A stretch of 64,000 bases of DNA from Pseudomonadota bacterium (GTDB taxonomy: Bacteria; Pseudomonadota; Alphaproteobacteria; Rhizobiales; Tepidamorphaceae): contig JAEWYT010000078.1 in the NCBI GenBank assembly GCA_023458595.1, positions 1 through 64,000 of the forward strand. Direction: 5' to 3'. A program made the position numbers and the translations under genes. Positions 34,121 to 43,478 of this stretch are shown here, piece by piece. The notes under the pieces were generated by a model that made no database searches, was not told where the DNA came from, and saw only the letters and a list, made by a program, of their open reading frames with translations. The first letter of the stretch is position 1, and every line of letters starts with the position of its first letter.

Positions 34121-37100
34121 ATGTCGGGACGGCAGCGCATACTTCCGGTCAGGCGGAACTACAATCAGTGGGTCGCCAATCAGACGCTCGAGGACTATGC
34201 CCTGCGCTTCACGGCGAAGAGGGCGCGGCGCTGGTCGGCGGGACGCGTCGCGCAGACCGCGATCGGCGCGATCTCCTTCCTGGCGCTTGAGGCGATCGGC
34301 GGGGCGATCACGCTCTCCTACGGCTTCACCAACGCCGTCATCGCGATCGGCGTGGTCAGTGTCGTGCTCTTCGTCACCGGCCTGCCGATCTCGAGCTACG
34401 CGGCACGCTACGGCGTCGACATCGACCTTCTCACGCGCGGCTCGGGCTTCGGCTACATCGGTTCGACCATCACCTCGCTCATCTACGCGACCTTCACCTT
34501 CATCCTGTTCGCGATCGAAGCCTCGATCATGTCGTCGGCGCTATATCTGTGCCTCGGCATCCCGCTCTGGCTCGGCTACATCATCTCGACGGTCGTGGTG
34601 ATCCCGCTCGTCACCCACGGCATCACCTGGATCAGCCGCTTCCAGATCGTCACCCAGCCGCTCTGGATCGTGCTGAACATCCTGCCGCTCGCCTTCATCC
34701 TGACGCTGGACTGGCCCTCGGTCGGAGAATGGACGCGCTTCGGCGGCGTCGGCGGGCTCGCGGCGGGCGAGGACGGCACCGCCTTCGACATCCTCCGCTT
34801 CGGGGCCGCCGCCTCGGTGATTCTCGCGCTGATGCCGCAGATCGGCGAGCAGGTCGACGTATTGCGCTTCCTGCCCGCTCGTGGAGGGAAGCCGGAGCCC
34901 GCATGGCGCCGCGCGCTGCTTGCCGGCGGCGCCGGCTGGATCGTGCTCGGCGCGCCGAAGCTGCTGTTCGGCTCCTTCCTGGCGGTGCTCGCGATCGGTC
35001 ACGGCGTGCCGCTGATCCACGCGGCCGAACCGGCCTACATGTACAACGTCGCCTTCGGCTACGTGTTCGACTCCAAGACGGTCGTGCTCGCGACGACGGC
35101 CGTCCTCGTCGTCGTCTCGCAGCTCAAGATCAACGTCATGAACGCCTACGCGGGCTCGCTCGCCTGGTCGAACTTCTTTGCCCGCCTTACCCACAGTCAT
35201 CCGGGCCGCGTCGTCTGGCTGATCTTCAACGTGGCGATCGCGCTCCTGCTCATGGAGCTCGGCATATACCGGGCCCTGGAACAGACGCTCGGGCTGTTCG
35301 CGATCGTCGCCGTCGCCTGGCTCGGCGCGATCGTCGCCGATCTCGGCATCAACAAGCCGCTTGGTCTCAGCCCCCCCGGCATCGAGTTCAAACGCGCCCA
35401 TCTCTACGACATCAATCCCGTCGGGGTCGGCGCAATGGCGATCGCGATCGTCGTCGCTCTCGTCGCCCGGACCGGCGTTCTGGGGGCGACGGCCGAGGCG
35501 CTCGCCCCCTTCGTCGCGCTGTTGACGGCCCTGGTCTCCGCGCCGGCGATAGCCGCCTGCACGCGTGGACGCTACGCGCTCGCCCGCAAGCCGCGGCCGC
35601 AGTGGCACCGGCATGAGACGCTGAAGTGCCGCATCTGCGAGAACGCGTTCGAGCCGGAGGACATGGCATTCTGCCCGGCCTACGGCGCGGCGATCTGTTC
35701 GCTCTGCTGCTCGCTCGACGCCCGCTGCCACGACATGTGCAAGCCGCGGGCACGCTTCTCCGCCCAGGTTCTCGGCGCGATCCATGCGGTCCTGCCCGCG
35801 CCGCTCGCCAGGCGCGCGAGCCCGCGCGTGATCCAGTATCTCGGCGGTCTCGTTCTGTCGGCGGGCGTCATCAGCCTCGTCCTCTCGCTCATCTGGTATC
35901 AGGTCGCCTCGGGCGATCCGGCCTATGACGAGGTCATCGCCAAGTCGCTCTGGGCGGCCTTCTTCATCCTCCTGATCGTCGCCGGCATCGCCACCTGGTT
36001 CGTCGTGCTCACCCACGAGAGCCGCCGCGTGGCCGAGGAGGAATCGAGCCGGCAGACCAGGCTGCTCCTCAACGAGATCGAGGCGCACAAGAAGACCGAC
36101 GTAGCGCTTCAGAGGGCGAAGGAGGTCGCCGAGGCGGCGAACCTCGCCAAGAGCCGTTACGTGGTAGGCATGAGCCACGAACTCCGCACGCCGCTCAACG
36201 CCGTTCTCGGCTACGCCCAGCTCCTCGAGCACGACGACGGCACCGGGTCGGCGAAGCGGCAGAACGGCATCCGCGTCATCCGCCGCAGCGCCGAGCATCT
36301 TTCCGGCCTGATCGACGGGCTCCTGGACATCTCCAAGATCGAGGCCGGACGCCTGCAGTTCAGCCGGGACCAGGTGCGTATCGCCGACTTCCTCGACCAG
36401 CTCGTCGACATGTTCCGCCTACAGGCCGAGGCGAAATCGCTCGCCTTCCGCTTCGAGTGCGCCGACAACCTGCCGGAGGTCGTGCGCACCGACGAGAAGC
36501 GGCTCCGCCAGATCCTCATCAACCTGTTGTCGAACGCGATCAAGTTCACCGATTCCGGCGAGGTGGCGCTGACTGTCACCTATCAGAACCAGATCGCGAC
36601 GCTCACCGTCTCCGACACCGGCATCGGCATCGACGAGGCCGACCGCGAGAAGGTCTTCGAGCCCTTCGAGCGCGTGAGCCGCCCCGCCGGCGCCGGCAAG
36701 GCGCCGGGGCTGGGCCTCGGCCTCACCATCACGCGCACCCTGGTCGAATTGATGGGCGGCAGCCTCGCCCTCGACAGCCAGCCCGGCAAGGGCAGCCGCT
36801 TCAAGGTCCGGATGATGCTCGCCGCCGTCACCGCGCCCGAGGCCTCCGCGCGTCCGCCGGCACGGCCCGTCGGCTACGAGGGTCCACGGCGCACGGTGAT
36901 GGTGGTCGACGACGACCCGACCCATCGCGACCTGATCTGCGAGATCCTCCGCCCGATTGGCTTCACCGTCTTCACCGCCGAGGATGGCGCCGCCTGCCTC
37001 GCCTTCCTCGACACGGTGACGCCGGACCTCTTCATCCTCGACATCTCGATGCCCGGCATGAACGGCTGGGAGCTCGCCCGCCGGCTGCGCGGGGCCGGTC

Positions 37101-37504
37101 ACGGCCAGGCGAAGATCCTGATGCTGTCGGCCAATGTCGGCGTCGCCCCGCCGGCGGCGAGCGAGGAGACCCCGCACGACGACATGCTGGCCAAGCCCTT
37201 CGACCTGCGCCAGCTTCTCGACCGCGTCCAGGCGCTCCTGAAGATCGCCTGGATCGAGGCGCGCGACCGGCGCGCCAGCGAGCCCGCCTCGATGGCGCCG
37301 GTCTCGAGCCCGGGCGCGGAGCATGTCGCCGAGCTTCGGCGCCTCGGCGCGATCGGCTACGTGAAGGGGATCGAGGCCAAGCTCGACGAGCTCGACGGCG
37401 TCGATGCGAACCGTCCCTTCGTCGTCGAGATGCGCCGCCTGGTGCGCAATTTCGATTTCCGGCGCTACAACGCCGTCCTCGAAGCGATCGCCCACGATGA
37501 CTGA
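34121..37504 (+). CDS. NCS1 permease-fused hybrid sensor histidine kinase
   Basis: This 1127-residue protein has an unusual domain order. Residues ~1-490 form an NCS1 (cytosine/purine/allantoin permease-like) module opening RRNYNQWVANQTLEDYALRF, with about 12 helices. Residues 503-540 form an eight-cysteine cluster (CRIC, CPAYGAAICSLCC, CHDMC). Two further helices lie at ~565-650, then a coiled coil, a HisKA domain with H686 (MSHELRTPLNAVLGY), an ATPase domain (NLLSNAIKF, DTGIGI, GLGLGL), and a receiver with D974 (LFILDISMPG). The final ~60 residues lack an HPt histidine. It is divergent from urtA and overlaps its response regulator by 8 nt. It probably senses a transported nitrogen compound or its flux, as proposed for the SLC5-fused kinase CbrA. 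Confidence 0.88.
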   Translation: MSGRQRILPVRRNYNQWVANQTLEDYALRFTAKRARRWSAGRVAQTAIGAISFLALEAIGGAITLSYGFTNAVIAIGVVSVVLFVTGLPISSYAARYGVDIDLLTRGSGFGYIGSTITSLIYATFTFILFAIEASIMSSALYLCLGIPLWLGYIISTVVVIPLVTHGITWISRFQIVTQPLWIVLNILPLAFILTLDWPSVGEWTRFGGVGGLAAGEDGTAFDILRFGAAASVILALMPQIGEQVDVLRFLPARGGKPEPAWRRALLAGGAGWIVLGAPKLLFGSFLAVLAIGHGVPLIHAAEPAYMYNVAFGYVFDSKTVVLATTAVLVVVSQLKINVMNAYAGSLAWSNFFARLTHSHPGRVVWLIFNVAIALLLMELGIYRALEQTLGLFAIVAVAWLGAIVADLGINKPLGLSPPGIEFKRAHLYDINPVGVGAMAIAIVVALVARTGVLGATAEALAPFVALLTALVSAPAIAACTRGRYALARKPRPQWHRHETLKCRICENAFEPEDMAFCPAYGAAICSLCCSLDARCHDMCKPRARFSAQVLGAIHAVLPAPLARRASPRVIQYLGGLVLSAGVISLVLSLIWYQVASGDPAYDEVIAKSLWAAFFILLIVAGIATWFVVLTHESRRVAEEESSRQTRLLLNEIEAHKKTDVALQRAKEVAEAANLAKSRYVVGMSHELRTPLNAVLGYAQLLEHDDGTGSAKRQNGIRVIRRSAEHLSGLIDGLLDISKIEAGRLQFSRDQVRIADFLDQLVDMFRLQAEAKSLAFRFECADNLPEVVRTDEKRLRQILINLLSNAIKFTDSGEVALTVTYQNQIATLTVSDTGIGIDEADREKVFEPFERVSRPAGAGKAPGLGLGLTITRTLVELMGGSLALDSQPGKGSRFKVRMMLAAVTAPEASARPPARPVGYEGPRRTVMVVDDDPTHRDLICEILRPIGFTVFTAEDGAACLAFLDTVTPDLFILDISMPGMNGWELARRLRGAGHGQAKILMLSANVGVAPPAASEETPHDDMLAKPFDLRQLLDRVQALLKIAWIEARDRRASEPASMAPVSSPGAEHVAELRRLGAIGYVKGIEAKLDELDGVDANRPFVVEMRRLVRNFDFRRYNAVLEAIAHDD

Positions 37505-38414
37505 GTTGCCGAAGGAACGCGATATCGTCCTGGTCGTGGACGATTCCCCCGAGACGCTGAGCCTGCTGACCGACGCGCTCGACCGCTCAGGGGCGACCGT
37601 TCTGGTGGCAACCGACGGCCCGTCCGCCCTGGCGCTCGTCCAGCGCATCACCCCCGACATCATCCTGCTCGATGCGATGATGCCGGAGATGGACGGCTTC
37701 GAGGTCTGCCGACGCCTCAAGATGATCACGTCGGTCTCGCACGTCCCCGTCATCTTCATGACGGGACTGACCGAGACCGAGCACATCGTGCAGGGCCTCG
37801 ACGCCGGCGGCGTCGACTACGTGACGAAGCCGATCGTCCCCGACGAGATCCTGGCGCGCATCAGGGTGCACCTCGCCAACGCACGTGCCGCCCAGGCCGC
37901 GCGGACCGCCCTCGACACGGCCGGGCGCTTTCTCCTGGCGGTCAATCGCGCGGGCGAGGTGAAATGGGGAACGCCGCAGGCCGTGCGGCTCCTCCAGGCG
38001 ACTGACGCCGGCGGCGAACGCCACGCGCTGCCCGACACGATCCGCGCCTGGCTGAAGGCGAACAGCGACGGCGCCGAGGGCCTGCAGGCGCCCGACCTGC
38101 GTACGCCGGACGGCACGCAGCTGGCGCTCACCTTCCTCGGCAAGACCGGCGAGGACGAGTTCCTGTTCCGGCTGACGCGCGACAACGGCACCGACCCCGT
38201 CGGCCTCCTGCGCGCCCACTACGGCGTCACGGGGCGGGAAGCGGAAGTGCTGCTCTGGATCGGCCGCGGCAAGTCGAACCGGGATATCGCCGAGATCCTG
38301 GGCTTGAGCCCTCGCACGGTGAACAAGCACCTCGAGCAGATCTTCGCCAAGCTCGGCGTCGAGAACCGCGCCTCCGCCGCGATCCTCGCGATCCGGGTGA
38401 TCGACGCGCGGTAG
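37497..38414 (+). CDS. LuxR/GerE-type response regulator
   Basis: This 305-residue regulator has an N-terminal receiver with D59 in IILLDAMMPEMDGFE and the conserved lysine in YVTKPIVPDE. A middle region of ~100 residues (AVNRAGEVKWGTPQAVRLL) resembles a degenerate PAS-like domain. A C-terminal GerE helix-turn-helix covers GVTGREAEVLLWIGRGKSN through SPRTVNKHLEQIFAKLGVEN. It overlaps the kinase gene by 8 nt (ATGACTGA), so the two form a cognate pair. The divergent urt-ure operon is the likely target. The gene ends 10 bp before the convergent RND pump gene. Confidence 0.9.
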   Translation: MTELPKERDIVLVVDDSPETLSLLTDALDRSGATVLVATDGPSALALVQRITPDIILLDAMMPEMDGFEVCRRLKMITSVSHVPVIFMTGLTETEHIVQGLDAGGVDYVTKPIVPDEILARIRVHLANARAAQAARTALDTAGRFLLAVNRAGEVKWGTPQAVRLLQATDAGGERHALPDTIRAWLKANSDGAEGLQAPDLRTPDGTQLALTFLGKTGEDEFLFRLTRDNGTDPVGLLRAHYGVTGREAEVLLWIGRGKSNRDIAEILGLSPRTVNKHLEQIFAKLGVENRASAAILAIRVIDAR

Positions 38415-38423
38415 ACCGTCGCC

Positions 38424-41400
38424 TCAGTGCCCGCCGTGGTTCGGGGCGGGCGTGCCGTTCTCGATCTGCGCGATCGCCTCGTCCTCCGCCGCGATCCGCT
38501 CTGTCGTGCCGGTGCGGTCTGTCGCCAGGAACGTGTAGATCACCGGCAGCACGAACAGCGTGAACAGCGTCCCGATCAGAAGCCCGGCGACGATCACGAC
38601 GGCGATCGAGAAGCGGCTCGCAGCGCCCGCGCCCGACGCGAACAGGAGCGGCAAGAGGCCCGCGACCATCGCCGCCGTCGTCATCAGGATCGGGCGAAGC
38701 CGGAGCTCGGCCGCGTGCAGAACCGCCTCCGACCGCGACATGCCGAACTGCTCCTGCTGCTCGCGCGCCACCTCGCAGATCAGGATGCCGTGCTTGGTGA
38801 TCAGGCCGATGAGGGTCACCAGACCTATCTGGCTGTAGATGTTCATCGACGACAGCCCGAGCGACAGCGGGATCAGCGCGCCGACGATCGAAAGCGGCAC
38901 AGACACGAGGATCACCAGCGGATCGCGCAGGCTCTCGTACTGGGCCGCGAGCACCAGGTAGATGACGACCAGGGCGAAGACGAACACCAGATAGAGCGCG
39001 CTGCCCTCCTGAATGTATTGCCGCGACGTTCCCGCATAGTCGATCGAGAAGCCCGCCGGCAGGTCGCGCGCCGCTTCCTCCTGCAGGAACTTCAGCGCCT
39101 CGCCCGCCGTGAGGCCGATCATCGGCACCGCGTTGATGGTGATCGCGTTGAGCTGGTTGAAGCGATTCAGGCTGATCGGCACCACGGTCTGCTCGATCTC
39201 GACGAGGCTCGACAGCGGCACCATGTCGCCGCTCGTCGTCTTAACGTAGTAGGTGCCGAGCTGCTCGGGAACCAGGCGGTCGGCTCGCGGCACCTGCGGG
39301 ATGACCTGATAGGACCGACCGCCGAGATTGATCAGGTTGACGTAGTTGCCACCCGTCATGGCCGCGAGCGTCGCGCCGATATCGCGCATGGTGACGCCGA
39401 TGGCGCCCGCCTTGTCGCGGTCGACGTGGATGACGGTCTGCGGTGTGTCGAACTTCAGGTCGGTGTCCATGTAGAGGAACTTGCCGCTGTTCTGCGCCGC
39501 CTGAACGATCTGGTCGACCACCTGGACGAGCTGCTCGTAATCGGCCGTCGTCTGAACGACGAAGGAGACCGGGAAACCTCCACCCGACGTCGGCAGCGGC
39601 GGCGGCGAGAACACCGAGCCTTTGATGCCGGAGATCTTGTTGATGTTCTCCTGGATCACCGGTTGCAGCTGTGCGGCGGAGCGGTCGCGCTGGCTCCACG
39701 GCACGAACGTGCCGATGCCGATGGCCGAGCTCGCCGTGAAGCCGTCGAAGCCGGTGATCGTGAAGGCGAGCTCCGTCTCCGGCAGTTCCGAGAACGCCTC
39801 CGCCACGTCGTCGGAGAAGAGGCCCATATAGTCGATGTTGGCGTAGCTCGGCCCGTTGTAGATCGTGAACAGCACGCCCTGGTCCTCGTCCGGCGCGAGC
39901 GCGTGCTGGATCGCCGGATACAGCAGGCCGATCATCCCGAAAACGATGAGGGCGAAGACGACCGTCGTCGGCCGGTCGTTCAGCGAGGAACCGAGCGCGC
40001 GGGCATAGCCGCGCTGCAGCCTGCCGAACACGCGGTCGACCCGCTCGGCGAAACCGCCCTGCGTGGTGTGCTTCAGCACCTTCGAGCTCATCATCGGCGA
40101 CAGGGTCAGCGCGATGATGCCCGAGACCACGACGGCGCCGGCGAGCGTCAGCGCGAACTCCCGGAACAGCGTGCCGGTGAGGCCGCCCGTCAGCGCGATC
40201 GGCGCATAGACCGCCGCGAGCGTGATGGTCATGGAGATGACCGGCGTCGCGATCTCGCGCGTGCCCTTGATCGCGGCCTGGAACGGCGTCAGGCCCTCCT
40301 CGATGTGCCGGTGGATGTTCTCGAGCACCACGATCGCATCGTCCACGACGAGGCCGATCGCCAGCACCATGGCGAGAAGCGTCAGGAGATTGATCGAGAA
40401 GCCGAGCGCGAAGAGCGCGGTCATGACGCCGATCAGCGACAGCGGGATCGTCACCATCGGGATCAGGGTCGCCCGGAACGAGCCGAGGAACAGGAAGATG
40501 ACGACGATGACGATCAGCGCCGCCTCGCCGACGGTCTTGACCACCTCGATGATCGATTCCTGGATGAACTCGGTCGCGTCGTAGGCGATCTCGAGGTCGA
40601 GGCCTTCCGGCAGGTTGTTCTGAATGCGCGGCAGCGCGTCGCGTACCGCCTGGATGACGGTGATCTCGTTGGCGTCCGCGGCGACCTTGACGCCCAGGAA
40701 CACCGCCGACTGGCCGCCGACCACGACCGCCGAATCCGTGCTCTGCGAGCCGAGCTGGATCTGAGCCACGTCGCCGAGCCGAACGATGTCGGTGCCGTTG
40801 TTGCGCACCACCAGCGAGCGGAACTCCTCGACCGAGGTCGCGTCGGTCTCCGCCCGGTTCGTCACGACGTCGTAGTAGCCCTTCGTCGCACCGGCCGCGG
40901 AGGAATAGTTGTTGGCCTGGAGCGCGGCGACCACCTCCGCGGCGGAAAGGCCGAACTGGGCGAGCTTCACCGGATCGAGCCAGACGCGCATCGCGAAGGT
41001 ACGGTCGCCGAGGATCTCAGGATTGGCGACACCGGGAACGACCGACAGCTCCGGCTGGACGACCTGCGACAGGTATTCGGTGATCTGCTCCTCGTTGAGA
41101 ACCGGCGAGGTGAAGGCGATGTACATCGACGCGAAAGTGCTCCCCGTCGCCTTCACGAGAACGGGGTCGTTGATGTCGGAGGGAAGCTGCGCACGGACCT
41201 GGTTGACCTTCGCCGTCACGTCCGTCATCGCAGCGTTCGCGTCGTAGTTGAGGCGCACGAACACCTGGATGATGCTGACGCCCTGGGTACTCTTCGACGT
41301 CAGGTAGTCGATGCCGTCCGCCGTCGCCACCGCCTTTTCGATCGGCTGCGTGACGAAGCCCTGCATCAGCGTCGAATCGGCGCCGGGATAGGTCGTGGTG

Positions 41401-41534
41401 ATGGTGATGACGGTATTCTGCATCTCCGGGTACTGGCGTACCTGGAGACTGAACACCGACTGTAGCCCGGTCACGAAGAGCAGCAGGCTGACGACTACCG
41501 CGAGAACGGGGCGCCGGATGAAGATGTCGAACAT
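38424..41534 (-). CDS. RND efflux pump inner-membrane transporter (AcrB/MexB-like)
   Basis: This 1036-residue hydrophobe-amphiphile efflux transporter opens MFDIFIRRPVLAVVVSLLLF. The proton-relay aspartates appear in GLVVDDAIVVLENIHRH. Two large periplasmic loops are present, with porter segments such as YPGADSTLMQGFVTQPIEKAV and GTSRQYIQEGSALYLVFVFA. It follows its adaptor by 19 nt. No outer-membrane channel gene is in the window, so the pump must use one encoded elsewhere. Confidence 0.95.
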   Translation of the reverse strand: MFDIFIRRPVLAVVVSLLLFVTGLQSVFSLQVRQYPEMQNTVITITTTYPGADSTLMQGFVTQPIEKAVATADGIDYLTSKSTQGVSIIQVFVRLNYDANAAMTDVTAKVNQVRAQLPSDINDPVLVKATGSTFASMYIAFTSPVLNEEQITEYLSQVVQPELSVVPGVANPEILGDRTFAMRVWLDPVKLAQFGLSAAEVVAALQANNYSSAAGATKGYYDVVTNRAETDATSVEEFRSLVVRNNGTDIVRLGDVAQIQLGSQSTDSAVVVGGQSAVFLGVKVAADANEITVIQAVRDALPRIQNNLPEGLDLEIAYDATEFIQESIIEVVKTVGEAALIVIVVIFLFLGSFRATLIPMVTIPLSLIGVMTALFALGFSINLLTLLAMVLAIGLVVDDAIVVLENIHRHIEEGLTPFQAAIKGTREIATPVISMTITLAAVYAPIALTGGLTGTLFREFALTLAGAVVVSGIIALTLSPMMSSKVLKHTTQGGFAERVDRVFGRLQRGYARALGSSLNDRPTTVVFALIVFGMIGLLYPAIQHALAPDEDQGVLFTIYNGPSYANIDYMGLFSDDVAEAFSELPETELAFTITGFDGFTASSAIGIGTFVPWSQRDRSAAQLQPVIQENINKISGIKGSVFSPPPLPTSGGGFPVSFVVQTTADYEQLVQVVDQIVQAAQNSGKFLYMDTDLKFDTPQTVIHVDRDKAGAIGVTMRDIGATLAAMTGGNYVNLINLGGRSYQVIPQVPRADRLVPEQLGTYYVKTTSGDMVPLSSLVEIEQTVVPISLNRFNQLNAITINAVPMIGLTAGEALKFLQEEAARDLPAGFSIDYAGTSRQYIQEGSALYLVFVFALVVIYLVLAAQYESLRDPLVILVSVPLSIVGALIPLSLGLSSMNIYSQIGLVTLIGLITKHGILICEVAREQQEQFGMSRSEAVLHAAELRLRPILMTTAAMVAGLLPLLFASGAGAASRFSIAVVIVAGLLIGTLFTLFVLPVIYTFLATDRTGTTERIAAEDEAIAQIENGTPAPNHGGH

Positions 41535-41553
41535 CGTCGGTCTCCGTTCCGCC

Positions 41554-42672
41554 TCAATAGTTCTGGTCGGTCACGTCGGGCTTCTCGAGTGCCCCGGCGG
41601 ATGCATCGACCTGCATGCCCGGCGACAGCTTGAGCTGGCCGGAAGTGACCACCGTGTCGCCCGCCTTCACGCCGGACATCACCACGACGTTGCCGGCGCG
41701 CCTGTCGCCGGCTTCCACGACGACCCGCTTGACCGTCGGATGATCGGCACCCTCGGCCTTCGGCTCCACGACGTAGACGAAGTCGCCGTAGAGATTGTAG
41801 CTGATCGCCGAGTCCGGGATCACCACGACATCGCGCTTGTCGGCGAGGTTCACCTCGACGGTGACGAACATGCCGGGGCGGAGCACGCCGTCGAGGTTCG
41901 GCAGGCTGCCCTCGACCTTGATGAGGCCCGTGGCGCTGTCGACCTGCGGCTCGAGCGAGGTGATCTCTCCGTCGAACACCTTGCCGGGTGCAGCATCGCT
42001 CGTCACGCGGATGGCTCGGCCGGGCACCACTTCGCGCAGATCGCGCTGGCCGACCGAAAACTCCACCCGCATCGTGGTGAGGTCCTGGAGGTTGACGATC
42101 GGCGTGCCCGGCTGGAGGTACTGGCCGAGATCGATCTGCCGGATGCCGAGCTGGCCGGCAAACGGCGCGGTGATCGTCTTCTTGGCGATCTCGGCATCGA
42201 GCGCGGCTACGCGCGCTTCGGCTGCATTCATCGCGAAAAGGTTCTCGTCGATGCGGGCCTGTGAAACGACGGCGCCTTCCTTGAGAGAACTGACGCGTTT
42301 GTAGTTCGCCTCGGCGAGCTGCGCGTCGGCCTGCGCCGCAGCCCGGTTGCCCTGCAGGATTTCGGAGTCCAGCAGCACCAGGGTTTGCCCCGTCTTCACC
42401 GTCTCACCGGACTTGAAAAGGATCTTCTGGACCTGACCGGCCACCGAAGTCGTCACGTCGACGCCGTTGAAGGCGCGTAGCGTGCCAACCGCGGGAACGG
42501 TCGTGTCCCACGTTTCCTGCGCCGCCTCGCTGGTCGTCACCGAAATGACGGGCTTCGGCATGTTGGCGAAGAATTCGGCGATCTTCTGGTTCTTGAACTG
42601 TATGAAGCCGTAGACGCCGCCGAACACGACGCCGGCTCCGAGCAGCATCACCAGCATTCTCTTCCAGCGCAT
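41554..42672 (-). CDS. RND efflux periplasmic adaptor (HlyD/MFP family)
   Basis: This 372-residue adaptor has an N-terminal membrane anchor (RMLVMLLGAGVVFGGVYGF). A barrel-sandwich half appears at VTTSVAGQVQKILFKSGETVKTG, a helical hairpin runs through LAEANYKRVSSLKEGAV, and the second lipoyl half is TITAPFAGQLGIRQIDLGQY. The beta-barrel domain follows, ending GQLKLSPGMQVD. It connects the RND transporter to an outer-membrane channel. It lies between tetR and the pump gene, all on one strand. Confidence 0.94.
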   Translation of the reverse strand: MRWKRMLVMLLGAGVVFGGVYGFIQFKNQKIAEFFANMPKPVISVTTSEAAQETWDTTVPAVGTLRAFNGVDVTTSVAGQVQKILFKSGETVKTGQTLVLLDSEILQGNRAAAQADAQLAEANYKRVSSLKEGAVVSQARIDENLFAMNAAEARVAALDAEIAKKTITAPFAGQLGIRQIDLGQYLQPGTPIVNLQDLTTMRVEFSVGQRDLREVVPGRAIRVTSDAAPGKVFDGEITSLEPQVDSATGLIKVEGSLPNLDGVLRPGMFVTVEVNLADKRDVVVIPDSAISYNLYGDFVYVVEPKAEGADHPTVKRVVVEAGDRRAGNVVVMSGVKAGDTVVTSGQLKLSPGMQVDASAGALEKPDVTDQNY

Positions 42673-42728
42673 GAAACACCTTTATCCCCGCGCCGCACGG
42701 CGCGGCGCCTCTTGCGAAAAGCTGATTG

Positions 42729-43340
42729 TTATGATGACCCGGCACCCGACCCGGAAGATGCAGCGGCGGATGCGCTGCCTCCCGGACAGCAGCCGGTTTC
42801 GATGAAGTCCGCCATGATGGATTCGAGCTCCCTGCGCTCGGCCTCGTCGAACGGCGAGATGTCGAGCAGCTCGAGGAACTCCAGACCGTCGATTGCAAGC
42901 CAGATCAGCGTCGCGATCCTGGGGTCGCTGGCATTGTCACGGACCTCCGCCAGCGCCTCGCGCGCCTCCTGGCGCAAGGGCGACAGAAGCGCGGGATTCT
43001 CGGCGAGGCCCGCGAGGATCGCCAGACCCGTGCCGCGTCCGATTCCCGAGGCCTTTCGCGCCTGGATCAACGCGCAGATCACCGAGTTCGGCCCCTCCTT
43101 CTCCGACCGCAGCGCCTCGAAGCGCTGGCGGAACCGGTCGATATGGCAGAGGACCATGCCCTCGATCAGCGACTGCTTGCTCGGGAAATTGTAGAGCAGC
43201 CCGCCCTTGCTGATCCCGGCCTCGGCCGCCACCGCGTCGAGCGTGAGATGGGAAGGTCCCCGCGTCGAGACGACGCGTTCCGCCGCCTCGAGGATCATCT
43301 CCTTCGAGGCGGGATTGCGGACCCGTTTGCGACCGGCCAT
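42729..43340 (-). CDS. TetR family transcriptional repressor
   Basis: This 203-residue regulator has its N-terminal helix-turn-helix in LTLDAVAAEAGISKGGLLYNFPSKQ; the C-terminal ligand domain ends in a serine/alanine/glycine-rich tail. The ATG at 43340 follows AGGGA. It is the first gene of the RND operon and has its own promoter with operator-like repeats immediately upstream, so autoregulated repression of the pump, relieved by a pump substrate, is likely. Confidence 0.92.
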   Translation of the reverse strand: MAGRKRVRNPASKEMILEAAERVVSTRGPSHLTLDAVAAEAGISKGGLLYNFPSKQSLIEGMVLCHIDRFRQRFEALRSEKEGPNSVICALIQARKASGIGRGTGLAILAGLAENPALLSPLRQEAREALAEVRDNASDPRIATLIWLAIDGLEFLELLDISPFDEAERRELESIMADFIETGCCPGGSASAAASSGSGAGSS

Positions 43341-43371
43341 GCGATCCCTTCGTTGAACCGTCCAGACGGTA

Positions 43372-43400
43372 CAAATAGCGGCGATGCTGCACTGCGTCAA
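43372..43400 (-). promoter_or_regulatory. Candidate sigma70 promoter of the tetR-RND operon
   Basis: On the minus strand TTGACG (43400-43395) is followed after 17 nt by TATTTG (43377-43372). The leader to the tetR ATG would be about 25-30 nt. The inverted-repeat operator overlaps this promoter. Confidence 0.6.
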
Positions 43401-43419
43401 CCACACTGCGATGCAGCAT
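43384..43419. promoter_or_regulatory. Candidate TetR operator
   Basis: The arms ATGCTGCA (43384-43391) and TGCAGCAT (43412-43419) form an inverted repeat with 20-bp spacing, and CACTGCG is repeated directly at 43390 and 43404. One arm falls within the -35/-10 spacer, so binding would block polymerase. The partner is most likely the adjacent TetR protein. Confidence 0.6.
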
Positions 43420-43478
43420 ACCACAAGGGCGCTTTTGAGGCGGAGACGACCCGATCGAGGCCGAGGCGCGGACGGGCC

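Noticed and set aside
38427..41465. 1012-codon plus-strand frame opposite the RND pump
   Set aside because: Low-complexity Arg/Asp/Glu/His composition and full antisense overlap with a well-conserved transporter gene; GC-codon shadow.
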